Shown piece by piece: positions 1 to 7,966 of a stretch of 64,000 nucleotides of DNA (position 1 is its first letter; every line of letters begins with the position of its first letter). The position numbers were made by a program, and so were the translations under genes. The notes beneath the pieces are model-generated. The model had not been told where the DNA came from, searched no databases, and saw nothing but the letters and a program-made list of their open reading frames with translations. The DNA is from CAVYUC01 sp963783085 (GTDB lineage: Bacteria > Bacteroidota > Bacteroidia > Bacteroidales > Prolixibacteraceae), in the NCBI GenBank assembly GCA_963783085.1, contig CAWAMJ010000018.1, positions 1 to 64,000 of the forward strand, given 5' to 3'.

Positions 1-28
1 TCGCTCTAAAATAAAAAACCTACCTATT

Positions 29-1333
29 ATGATACGAATAAACGGATTAATAAGATTAGCCTTACTGGTAATTGTAACATTGATATGGGGTTGTTGGAAA
101 GATGAAGATACAATTGACAAAAAAACGGCAAGCGGTAAAACAAGTTTTTTTGAGGAGGTAACTGAACCTGAAACAAGTACAGGTTCGGATAGAGCCTATA
201 TGTCTTTAAATGCATATTCCGGGACTTCCGGTAGTGGCTCACCTACAAGTACAGGCGACTGGGGAGGCGGAAATCCAAATGGGCAATTCGAACCAGGGGT
301 TTTAACTGCAGGCGAATGGAACGACCTCGATAACTGGGATTTCTGGAATAACCTGTTAAATAATCAGGAGTATTATGAGGATGTAAATAAATGGAACCTC
401 AAAGAAATAAAAAGATACAGTTTTGTGGTTGCAGATAAAAATGAGTCATTGGTTGCAAATGCTGAAATCAGTCTTCTATCTGGTGACGTAGAAGTTTGGA
501 AAACCAAAACAGATAATAAAGGGAAAGCCACTTTATGGTCGGATTTGGACCTTGACGGACTAACTGCCCGCGTTAAGTTTGAAGATACTGAAGAGATTGT
601 AGATGCTTTGGAGTATGCCCGGGGCATAAACAAAGTGTACCTGAATAAAACGATAGAAAACAAAAAAATAATTGATATCTATTTTGCAGTTGACGCCACC
701 GGTTCGATGGGCGATGAAATTGACTATTTAAAAGCTGAATTAAATAATGTAATTGAGCGGATAAAACAAAACAATCCTTCATTGGAAATGCGTTTTGGAT
801 CGGTGTTTTACAGGGATGAAGGAGATGAATTTGTAACCCGTCCTTTCAATTTTACAAACGATGAAACAAGTCTGATTTCTTTTATATCCGACCAGTCTGC
901 CAATGGTGGGGGCGATTTTCCCGAGGCTGTACATTCTGCCCTGGATGTTGCTATTACACAAAATTCATGGAACGATAATGCTTCTGCCCGAATATTGTTT
1001 CTATTATTAGATGCTCCGCCACACTACACACAGGAAGTAATTTCAAGTTTGGAATTAAATTTAATTAAAGCTGCAGAAAAAGGGATTAAAATAGTACCAA
1101 TTACAGCTTCCGGTATAGATAAGGCTACGGAATATTTAATGCGTTCTTTTGCCATATTGACCAATGGAACCTATGTTTTTATAACGGATGACAGTGGCGT
1201 TGGGAACGATCACCTGGAACCTACTATTGGAGAATTTGAAGTTGAAAAATTGAATGATTTATTGGTAAGACTGGTTGGTGAATATGTTCCCTTAGGTTTA
1301 ATTAAAAACCCAAATTTATTTGCTGTCATATAA
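29..1333 (+). CDS. VWA-domain lipoprotein
   Basis: A 434-residue exported lipoprotein: the N-terminus is a hydrophobic signal ending in a lipobox (LIWGC, Cys at about residue 22), so it should be lipid-anchored in the cell envelope. Residues about 130-210 look like a carboxypeptidase-regulatory/Ig-like beta domain (family knowledge). Residues about 213-425 form a von Willebrand A fold with the MIDAS-type start VDATGSMGDE, where a Thr sits in the first Ser position of the classical DxSxS motif. A Gly/Ser/Thr-rich low-complexity stretch follows the lipid anchor. VWA domains bind proteins through a metal ion; the partner is not evident. It is followed convergently by a small helix-turn-helix gene and may be cargo of the mobile element or the first gene outside it. 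The function is unknown; VWA and lipoprotein calls are firm. Confidence 0.85.
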   Translation: MIRINGLIRLALLVIVTLIWGCWKDEDTIDKKTASGKTSFFEEVTEPETSTGSDRAYMSLNAYSGTSGSGSPTSTGDWGGGNPNGQFEPGVLTAGEWNDLDNWDFWNNLLNNQEYYEDVNKWNLKEIKRYSFVVADKNESLVANAEISLLSGDVEVWKTKTDNKGKATLWSDLDLDGLTARVKFEDTEEIVDALEYARGINKVYLNKTIENKKIIDIYFAVDATGSMGDEIDYLKAELNNVIERIKQNNPSLEMRFGSVFYRDEGDEFVTRPFNFTNDETSLISFISDQSANGGGDFPEAVHSALDVAITQNSWNDNASARILFLLLDAPPHYTQEVISSLELNLIKAAEKGIKIVPITASGIDKATEYLMRSFAILTNGTYVFITDDSGVGNDHLEPTIGEFEVEKLNDLLVRLVGEYVPLGLIKNPNLFAVI

Positions 1334-1344
1334 AACCGAACTTT

Positions 1345-1659
1345 TTACTTTTTAGAAAAACCATTTTGAATAAATTCGTGAACATCCGATTCAAGATAAT
1401 ACGTTTTTTTGCCAATTCGTTTATAGGGTAATTTGCCGGAACTGCGAAGCCGTTGTAACGTTCTTTTGCTCACTTTTAAGAGCAGGCAAAGGTCCTGGTT
1501 ATCCAGCAACATTTCATCATTAATTTTATTTTCGGTATTGGAAAGTTTGTCAATCTTTTTATTCACTGTTTCAAAATGTGAAACCAGGCGGTTCATCCAA
1601 AATTCAAATTTTCTTTCTTCTATAAACATGGGAATGAATTTTTTTATTCTTCGGAACAA
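1345..1659 (-). CDS. Small helix-turn-helix (excisionase-like) protein
   Basis: A 104-residue protein. Residues about 48-100 form a winged/MerR-like helix-turn-helix of the excisionase type: the DNQDLCLLLKVSKRTLQRLR segment is the HTH and the YKRIGKKTYYLESDV segment the wing. The first half is charged and probably helical. Proteins of this size and architecture sit beside regulatory or excision genes in Bacteroidota integrative elements (family knowledge), which agrees with its place in this element downstream of the broken regulator at 1756-2971. It probably controls excision or transcription of the element; its target is not visible. A tandem 9-bp repeat lies 51 bp upstream of its start. 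Confidence 0.75.
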   Translation of the reverse strand: MFRRIKKFIPMFIEERKFEFWMNRLVSHFETVNKKIDKLSNTENKINDEMLLDNQDLCLLLKVSKRTLQRLRSSGKLPYKRIGKKTYYLESDVHEFIQNGFSKK

Positions 1660-1710
1660 AGAAACTGTGATATGAAAGCCGTCACAAGTCCAACTTTAGG
1701 TTGTACCCCT

Positions 1711-1728
1711 TTTGGAACCTTTGGAACC
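1711..1728. repeat. Tandem 9-bp repeat upstream of HTH gene
   Basis: TTTGGAACC occurs twice in direct tandem. It lies in the short space between the HTH gene (start 1659) and the end of the upstream regulator gene, so it could be an operator, but nothing else supports this. Confidence 0.4.
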
Positions 1729-1755
1729 CTCCATAAATTATGACGTTTGAGAAAG

Positions 1756-2247
1756 TCAATATTCTTCAATCTTTTTAATAATACGTTGAAGCGTTTTAAT
1801 AGCTATTTTTTTGTCGCTTTCCTCAGCCGCATACGATTTACTGCGCATTCCATCATAAGAAAGGTCTTTTTTATATCGCGTTGATAAATGTGGAACAATG
1901 GTCTTGAAAACTTCGCTCATTGATTTTGCTGTCAATATTCGTAATTCATCAGCCGCTCTTAATATCAATCCTGTTTGGTCTGTTGAAAGGGTACACATAA
2001 CTTTTTGAACGACTTTCTCCCTGGCAACTTTGCTTTTTGGTAAGTCAGATGTCCCGTCAATAACATGGATGTTTTTTTCGAGATATAAAATTTCGTGCAG
2101 AAACCAATTGCAGATAATTTTATTTAAATCAGGTTGTTTGGAATTAAAAATAACATCTGATTTTCCGGGGCAACTGTTTAATAAGTTTGAAATAAAAAAG
2201 TAACCGTTCAATTTTATGCTCTTTCTTTTCATAGTTGTTAATTTCAT
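1756..2247 (-). CDS. ICE-type regulatory protein, 3' part of a frameshifted gene
   Basis: This open frame carries the C-terminal part of the protein begun at 2971. Its last 80 residues (STDQTGLILRAADELRIL ... LSYDGMRSKSYAAEESDK ...) resemble a conserved C-terminal module that I recall from uncharacterised proteins encoded beside Bacteroidota conjugative transposon genes. The first 30 residues overlap the upstream frame. The two frames join smoothly if one C is removed from the CCCC run read on the minus strand (plus positions 2167-2170), giving LPGKSDVIF across the join. I therefore read 1756-2971 as one gene of about 400 codons. Function unknown; probably regulatory for the element. Confidence 0.6.
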   Translation of the reverse strand: MKLTTMKRKSIKLNGYFFISNLLNSCPGKSDVIFNSKQPDLNKIICNWFLHEILYLEKNIHVIDGTSDLPKSKVAREKVVQKVMCTLSTDQTGLILRAADELRILTAKSMSEVFKTIVPHLSTRYKKDLSYDGMRSKSYAAEESDKKIAIKTLQRIIKKIEEY

Positions 2248-2971
2248 TCGTTAACCGCTGTATCAGGTTCTCAAAATAAATCCTGCTGTTAAAATTCAGG
2301 TAAATCAACAATTCATCCAGAATTGAAAAGGTTCTGTTTCTATCGGTGTGTTTTAGGTTTTCAATCTCCAAACACAATTCTTTAATGTATTTAATCTCAC
2401 GGAAAGTAACCGAACGTTCAGCCGATGGACAGTTAAGAAAATTTACGAGAACCTGGATCAAAATTTCGCAAGCCGGTTTGCATAAGGGAAAATTATTCAG
2501 CTTCTGTTCCATGGAAATAATCCGTGCCATTAGTTCTTGTTTCACCGACTCAAAGCAGGTTCTTGGAATTCGTTCATGAGCATCTAAAAAATTTGAAAAC
2601 CTGCCTTCAAAAAGAAGAAGTATTTCATTAACGCATTGAATGAGTTTATCTGAAACCAGTTTGAGTTGCGGGTATTGTGAATTTTGAATTTGATTTTTCA
2701 ATGCCTGGTCCAGCAAAACATTTAAACTGGAGTAATATAATTTTAACGCCGATTTGATTTTTGCGCTGTCGCCCAGATTAAATACCAGGTATTTTATCGC
2801 GCGTATTACGTTGTACTTTTCAGCATCAATATTATTTTGAATCTGTGTAATTTCCTTCGAAGAAAGCAAGGCAACATCGGTCCTTTCGGGGTTTAATGTT
2901 ACCGAAATCAAAGTATCCAGCCATTCCAATACGTATCCTTCGCCCATAATCCGTATTTTGAGATTTGACAA
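2144..2971 (-). CDS. ICE-type regulatory protein, 5' part of a frameshifted gene
   Basis: A 275-residue, mostly helical, soluble-looking open frame with no signal peptide or membrane segment. It overlaps the next frame (1756-2247) by 104 bases, far more than a normal operon overlap. The size, position and helical character recall RteC-like regulators of Bacteroides conjugative transposons, but I do not see a clear RteC motif, so I do not use that name. The two pieces together would be about 400 residues. It is followed by the small HTH gene at 1345-1659, a pairing common in integrative elements. Confidence 0.6.
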   Translation of the reverse strand: MSNLKIRIMGEGYVLEWLDTLISVTLNPERTDVALLSSKEITQIQNNIDAEKYNVIRAIKYLVFNLGDSAKIKSALKLYYSSLNVLLDQALKNQIQNSQYPQLKLVSDKLIQCVNEILLLFEGRFSNFLDAHERIPRTCFESVKQELMARIISMEQKLNNFPLCKPACEILIQVLVNFLNCPSAERSVTFREIKYIKELCLEIENLKHTDRNRTFSILDELLIYLNFNSRIYFENLIQRLTNEINNYEKKEHKIERLLFYFKLIKQLPRKIRCYF

Positions 2972-3068
2972 TCATTATCATTCACAAATATTGGATTATT
3001 GAAGCTTAAAATACTACGCAGAACCTACTACTTTCGTACGCATTAATCAGTATTTTCCCTGATAAGTC

Positions 3069-5273
3069 CTAATGAGTTAGCTTGTTAATGAGTTCTACCT
3101 TATTGGATACTCCCGCTTTTCCGAAGATATTCTGACTATGTTTGGTTACTGTTTTTTCTGAAATGTACAATTTACCTGCTATCTCTTTGTACGTATTCCC
3201 TTTTACAATCAGCCTCGATATTTCTATCTCGCGGGGCGTAAGTACAAACAATTGGCAATTCTGATCAAATCTTAAATTGTTGTTACCGGATAAATATTCA
3301 GTCCTGATTTGCTTTTGTGATTTCAGATTTAGCAAGGAAGAGTTCAGAATTGCCACTTGCTGTCTGGATATGTTTGACAGAATTGCTTCGATTTTCTGAT
3401 TTAATTCCTCAAATGAAAAGGGTTTCGGCATAAAATCAATAGCTCCGATTTTTAGTCCTTTCACCCGGTCTGCAGAAGTTGATTTTGCAGTTAAAAAAAC
3501 AATTGGAATATGGTTATAAATAATTTGTTCGGAAAGTATTTTTGCAAATGAAAATCCATCCATTTTATCCATCATAATATCAGAAAGTATAAGGTCCGGA
3601 TTTACCGGCATCTCCCGAAGTTTCTTTAGAGCCTCCGCACCATTTAGCGCGCAATAAACATTATATTTTCCACTAAGTTTGTTGTTCAGATAATTCAGCA
3701 TCGTTTTGTTATCTTCAACCAGCAAAAGAGTGTATCTGTCGGGTATATATGCACTGTCTTCAATTTTGAAGTCCGTAAGCTGATAATAGGACACAGCCGG
3801 TTCATTTACGTATTGAGCGGGAAGATCTTCAGAACTTAAATAATGCTTTGTAAGACTAATTACAATCCTGGTTCCCGGACCATGCCGGGGATCACTTTCA
3901 ATTTCAATATTTCCGTTCAGCCCGTCGACAACTTTTTTTACAATCGGTAAACCCAATCCCATTCCCTGAAGGCTTGTATTATCTTTCCCAATTTGATAGT
4001 AGGGTTCAAATATCTTTTTGTGCAAAGAATGAGGTATCCCTACTCCATCGTCCTGAACTGAAAACAGGATTTTACCATTCTTTTGGGTTAACGATATGGT
4101 AATTTCGCCACCGGCATCGGTAAACTTGATTGCATTTTCAATGATATTATTTACGATTCGGTTGATAGCATTGGGGTCAGCTTTTACACAGAGATTTTTC
4201 CCGATAAATGTTTTCAAACGAATGTTTTGCTTGGTGCAATAGTATTCAAATAAGGGAAGACTATTATTTAAAATCTCGCCGATATCTGTTATTTTGTTGT
4301 GTTTGTATACGTCTATACCTTTCGAGAATCGTTCAATATCGAAAAGGTTGGTTACATCTACAGTTAATTTATCAATTCCGCTTTTAATAATACCGAGTTC
4401 ACCTTCAGACCCATGCTTGTTTATATATTCATCGAGATAATTTTTTATCAGTGTCAGTGGCGTTTTCGTTTCATGAACAAGATTGATAAAGTTCTTGGTT
4501 TTTAGCTGGTTTGATTCTTCCAATTCACGGGTGCGCTTTAATACTTCTTTCTGCAGATTTGTGTTTAAGGCTTTCAATTGCTTTTCAGACGCTATTAATC
4601 TTTCCTTGTCAATTCTAAACTGTTTTATATTTCGCTTAACCTGCAGACCAAATAACAACAAAAAACCAAAATTGGTGATTGAAACTTCAGTCGCCTGTCC
4701 CAAATCCAGAACATCAATTAATGGAAGACTGACCCATGGAGCTATACTTAAAAGGAGTACAATTAATTCTTGTTTTGACTCGCTGCTGCTGAGACTATTA
4801 TTGTATTTATACTGAATAGAGCGAAATAACAGGGTCAAAATCCAAAAGCTATACACGATCGGTATTATATAAATGTTTTTGGCTATCGCTAAATTCTTCG
4901 TCATTGCAAAAACTACAACAAAAAGTATGTATGGTGTTACCAGGAATAGCCAGACACCTACATAAGCCTGGAATTTTAATCTTGTTAACCCGAAGGCTTT
5001 ATACACATAGTAGGGAAAATAACAGGGAGTTATAAAACCGCCGGCATAGGCGATAGTCAGTTGTAAAAACGTGGAACCGGGTAGGTTGGGATCGGGAAGT
5101 AAACCTCCCAAAATATTATAAACCAACAATAAAAAAATAAGAACAATATTTAGGAGAACTGTCTTATCATCGGGTCTTGCCAGCTGAAAAATTATCAGGA
5201 AGACAAGTATAACTACCTCAATACTAACAAAAAGAAATGTTAGAAGATGCATTTGTGTTCCAAAAACCAACAT
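3069..5273 (-). CDS. Membrane hybrid histidine kinase with receiver and LuxR-type HTH
   Basis: A 734-residue one-piece two-component system. Residues 1-212 hold about seven hydrophobic helices, so the sensor sits in the inner membrane without a large periplasmic loop. A coiled coil (about 222-258) leads into a HisKA domain with the phospho-acceptor His267 (NLVHETKTPLTLI), then an HATPase_c domain with N-box (NNIIENAIKF, about 375-384), DDGVGIP (408-414) and GMGLGLP (437-443). A receiver follows with acidic pair near 520, phospho-acceptor Asp565 and Lys617. The C-terminus (678-730) is a LuxR/GerE helix-turn-helix. Signal, kinase, receiver and DNA-binding output are thus all in one membrane protein. 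The start is 6 bp from the end of the GNAT gene, so the two are probably cotranscribed. Confidence 0.9.
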   Translation of the reverse strand: MLVFGTQMHLLTFLFVSIEVVILVFLIIFQLARPDDKTVLLNIVLIFLLLVYNILGGLLPDPNLPGSTFLQLTIAYAGGFITPCYFPYYVYKAFGLTRLKFQAYVGVWLFLVTPYILFVVVFAMTKNLAIAKNIYIIPIVYSFWILTLLFRSIQYKYNNSLSSSESKQELIVLLLSIAPWVSLPLIDVLDLGQATEVSITNFGFLLLFGLQVKRNIKQFRIDKERLIASEKQLKALNTNLQKEVLKRTRELEESNQLKTKNFINLVHETKTPLTLIKNYLDEYINKHGSEGELGIIKSGIDKLTVDVTNLFDIERFSKGIDVYKHNKITDIGEILNNSLPLFEYYCTKQNIRLKTFIGKNLCVKADPNAINRIVNNIIENAIKFTDAGGEITISLTQKNGKILFSVQDDGVGIPHSLHKKIFEPYYQIGKDNTSLQGMGLGLPIVKKVVDGLNGNIEIESDPRHGPGTRIVISLTKHYLSSEDLPAQYVNEPAVSYYQLTDFKIEDSAYIPDRYTLLLVEDNKTMLNYLNNKLSGKYNVYCALNGAEALKKLREMPVNPDLILSDIMMDKMDGFSFAKILSEQIIYNHIPIVFLTAKSTSADRVKGLKIGAIDFMPKPFSFEELNQKIEAILSNISRQQVAILNSSLLNLKSQKQIRTEYLSGNNNLRFDQNCQLFVLTPREIEISRLIVKGNTYKEIAGKLYISEKTVTKHSQNIFGKAGVSNKVELINKLTH

Positions 5274-5279
5274 TTCCTT

Positions 5280-5858
5280 TTATTTTTTTGTGTTACGTTT
5301 TAAAAAATAAAGCCGATAACTAAGGTCCTGTTCGCTGTACACTTCAAAACCAAACTTTTTGTACCAGGGAAGATTTCTGATTGTTGACGTTTCAAGGTAA
5401 ATTGGTTTGTTGTTCTTGTCGCTTAATTCAATTATCGATTTCAGCATTTTGCTGCCAAAACCTTTATTTTGATCTTCCATACTTACTCCGATAAACCACA
5501 AATAAGTCATAGGTTCCTTAGGCTGGATTTTCTTGATCAAACCTTCTCTGTCCAGTGTCTTTTTTACGTTCCCTATTCCCGTACACTGAAAAATTAATTT
5601 TATATCCAAAAAGATTGATTTCAGAGAAGTTTTCTTTTTGTCAGGATACATGATTAGTGCACATGCCTTTTTATCGTCGGAAATAAAGACGTCACCGAAA
5701 AGATTACATACTTCAAATGAATAATCCATTAGGGCTCGTATTCTCCTTTGCCTGTTTTTATCCTGATTTACGATATAATTTACGCTTTGATTGGTTTCAA
5801 AAGATTGCGTAAGTATTTCAATAATGAGATTCTTCTCCCCGTAACTTGCTTTCCTCAT
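5280..5858 (-). CDS. GNAT-family N-acetyltransferase
   Basis: A GNAT-fold acetyltransferase of 192 residues from the ATG at 5858; the frame is open to a TTG at 5885. The acetyl-CoA-binding motif is seen as WFIGVSMEDQNKGFGSKML (the Q/RxxGxG/A loop), followed by YLETSTIRNLPWYKKFGFEV, the usual C-terminal GNAT pattern. The substrate is unknown. Its stop is 6 bp upstream of the hybrid kinase gene, so the kinase probably belongs to the same transcript and could control it. It could be a resistance or detoxification enzyme carried as element cargo, but this is a guess. Confidence 0.8.
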   Translation of the reverse strand: MRKASYGEKNLIIEILTQSFETNQSVNYIVNQDKNRQRRIRALMDYSFEVCNLFGDVFISDDKKACALIMYPDKKKTSLKSIFLDIKLIFQCTGIGNVKKTLDREGLIKKIQPKEPMTYLWFIGVSMEDQNKGFGSKMLKSIIELSDKNNKPIYLETSTIRNLPWYKKFGFEVYSEQDLSYRLYFLKRNTKK

Positions 5859-5885
5859 AGAATCTGGTTTAGTACTAAACAACAA

Positions 5886-6374
5886 AAATTTGCTGAATTG
5901 CGGTTACATAAGAAACCTTAACTCAGAAGTTTGTAAATCATAATGAAAAATGTAACAAGCTTTAAAATGGATTTGTTCGGAATGATTTTGATTGAAATTT
6001 CCCCAACAATCTTTGTTTCAAACTAATGACAAGAAAATCAGCCCCCGAAGCTCTCGCTTTGAAAAAGTTATTGCAGATCAAAAAATGACTATCCCATTCA
6101 ATTTTATCACAAAAATTATTTGCGCATCCCGGAAAAGTCAATGGTGGCTTTCTCTCAAAATTTCTTATGGTTAAGCCACGTTTCACGCTCGGTCAAAAAC
6201 CTAACCAATAGGTATATTTATTTTCAGTGGCGGTTAGGTTTTGTGACATTCGCCCTTGACAAGAATCCGGTCTGCTCAATGGTTCGCAGTTCAAAATTAA
6301 CTGGCGAGCCAGACAAAGTGCTGACCGAAGCGTTGGTATGCCAAAATAAGTCCGCAGGGCAGCGGCAAAAAATA
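5886..6374. other. Noncoding stretch with an 11-bp inverted repeat
   Basis: I see no convincing gene here; the open frames lack homology-like features. A perfect 11-bp inverted repeat (AAAACCTAACC at 6196-6206 and GGTTAGGTTTT at 6232-6242) with a 25-nt loop lies 130 bp upstream of the RadC-like gene. It has no following T-run, so it is not an obvious terminator. The segment 6243-6370 is less AT-rich than its surroundings and remains unexplained. Confidence 0.5.
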
Positions 6375-6821
6375 ATGAAAACTTACAGTAAAAGACTTCC
6401 ACTAATTACTTTAAAGAAAACAAAAACTGATTTTCCATGTGTAAGAATTGAGAAATCAACAGATGCAAATGATTTTGTCCGCAATTTCTATTTGGACGAT
6501 CTTGAAATCTTTGAGAGTTTTTTCATCCTTTTGCTTAACCGCAGCAATACCACTATCGGATATGCAAAAATCTCTCAAGGTGGTATTGTAGGAACAGTTA
6601 TCGATACCACTATCATTGCCAAATACTGTGTGGAAGCGTTGGCTAAGTCTGTAATTCTTTGTCATAATCATCCTTCGGGAACGCTTTTCCCAAGTGAAGC
6701 AGATAAAGCAATAACAAAAAAGATAATTGAAGCTTTAAAGGTTTTTGATTGTACTGTTTTGGATCATATTATTCTCACAGAAGATTCTTATTTCTCTTTT
6801 GCGGATGATGGTTTGATATGA
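6375..6821 (+). CDS. RadC-like JAMM-domain protein
   Basis: A 148-residue protein of the RadC/DUF2466 JAB family. Key metal-site residues are visible: Glu44 or Glu47 in the LEIFESFF strand, and the motif HNHPSG (His97, His99) followed by Asp110 in SEADKAIT. The N-terminal helix-hairpin-helix of full-length RadC is absent, which is typical of the short copies found in Bacteroidota mobile elements. The frame is open upstream to a TTG at 6120, but those 85 codons look non-coding; I choose the ATG at 6375 because the family begins near this point. The biochemical role of RadC proteins is not settled. A clear terminator follows 5 bp after the stop. Confidence 0.85.
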   Translation: MKTYSKRLPLITLKKTKTDFPCVRIEKSTDANDFVRNFYLDDLEIFESFFILLLNRSNTTIGYAKISQGGIVGTVIDTTIIAKYCVEALAKSVILCHNHPSGTLFPSEADKAITKKIIEALKVFDCTVLDHIILTEDSYFSFADDGLI

Positions 6822-6826
6822 ATGAA

Positions 6827-6848
6827 AAGCCCTGCGGGGCTTTTTTTT
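6827..6848 (+). terminator. Intrinsic terminator after RadC-like gene
   Basis: Hairpin AAGCCC / GGGCTT with loop TGCG followed by a run of T, immediately after the radC-like stop codon. Confidence 0.85.
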
Positions 6849-6914
6849 GTTTGTTTCAAACAAATTTAAAAAACGATCTATGTTCGTTTATCTTGAGTTT
6901 CGTCTTGATTACAG

Positions 6915-7253
6915 TTACTTTTTACGCCGGGCGCTGCGGGCGAGGTGTAAACTTAACTCTGTTGTATCATGTTTGAATTTGGTCTGGTTTTCCGCCCATT
7001 GCAATATCTCCTTCCGGGAAAAAACAAGTTTATTTCCATAGGTTCTGCAGGGAATTTTACCGGTAGAAGTCAACTTGTAAATCTTTGCTTTTGAAGTAGG
7101 ATAACCATGTTCCTTTAGCAGCTCCAAAGTGTCGTTCAGGGTCAAAGTATCAATCGGTGTCTGGGGGGAAGCTTGCTTCGGCAGAGCATGGGATACGGCC
7201 TCACTTACGATTGCCCGCAATTCTTCGGGTGTGGTTATAATAATATTTGACAT
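6915..7253 (-). CDS. Excisionase-type helix-turn-helix protein
   Basis: A 112-residue DNA-binding protein. The N-terminus (MSNIIITTPEELRAIVSEAV) is a helical lead typical of small DNA-binding proteins of Bacteroidota mobile elements. Residues about 44-90 form an excisionase/MerR-type helix-turn-helix with wing (GYPTSKAKIYKLTSTGKIPC ... GNKLVFSRKEI). The frame is open upstream to 7337, but the ATG at 7253 fits the family. Its place near the integrase suggests a role in excision or regulation of the element. Confidence 0.8.
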   Translation of the reverse strand: MSNIIITTPEELRAIVSEAVSHALPKQASPQTPIDTLTLNDTLELLKEHGYPTSKAKIYKLTSTGKIPCRTYGNKLVFSRKEILQWAENQTKFKHDTTELSLHLARSARRKK

Positions 7254-7474
7254 AGTATTCAATTTTGTAGTTGCACTTAATTTTTTTCTGAACCTAAGCG
7301 TAAAATAAAACCAAAAACAACTTATAGTCAAACACATAAATAGCTTTACATCAATAGGACAAACATCGACAATAAAGGCAAAGCACCACTATGTAATTCT
7401 TTTTTATTTGGTGTTATTTGCAAAATGGAGACAAACTATGTCATCGAGCGACAACGTAAAGCTGAAAATAATTT

Positions 7475-7882
7475 TTACTTTTTATTCTTTTGATCTTGAA
7501 GCTGCTTCAGAATCAGGTCGGGCGGAAAGTTTTCATTATTAGGTGAAACATTTGATTGTACTGGAATTATAAATCCATCTCTAATCCATTTATCAAGGGT
7601 TGGCCTGGAAATTTTTAGCATTTTCGCCATTTCTTTTTTCGAAACTATCGCTTCACCGTTGACGATTTGGATAAATTCCTTATTTATTGCAATATACCTT
7701 GTCAAGTTATTTATCGCTTTATCTATATCGTGAATTCGTGGTGTAATTTTCTTTTTAACCGATATTTCTATCGTTTCCATATCATAGTCAGTCAATTCAG
7801 GATTTTTTTGAAGTTCAGCTACAATAGCATCATAAATTGCAGTTTGCCTGGCTGATATTTTGTATTGCTTGCGACGTGGCAT
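7475..7882 (-). CDS. Helix-turn-helix protein of the mobile element
   Basis: A 135-residue basic protein starting MPRRKQYK. The C-terminal half carries a resolvase/Hin-like helix-turn-helix (SKKEMAKMLKISRPTLDKWI, about residues 84-103), and the N-terminal half is helical. I cannot name the family. It is transcribed in the same direction as the integrase, 85 bp downstream of it, and 220 bp before the excisionase-like gene, suggesting a shared role in element control. The space 7254-7474 shows nothing I recognise. Confidence 0.7.
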   Translation of the reverse strand: MPRRKQYKISARQTAIYDAIVAELQKNPELTDYDMETIEISVKKKITPRIHDIDKAINNLTRYIAINKEFIQIVNGEAIVSKKEMAKMLKISRPTLDKWIRDGFIIPVQSNVSPNNENFPPDLILKQLQDQKNKK

Positions 7883-7966
7883 ATATCAAAATACTAAATA
7901 AATAAATCCATTGTGAATCAATATAAGTCTTTATCCGTTTGAGCACACATTTAGTCATGTAAATCG

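Noticed and set aside
1756..2971. RteC annotation
   Set aside because: Position and size fit, but I could not identify RteC motifs with confidence.
6120..6374. N-terminal extension of the RadC-like gene from TTG
   Set aside because: Sequence is unlike the family, crosses an inverted repeat and has no ribosome binding site.
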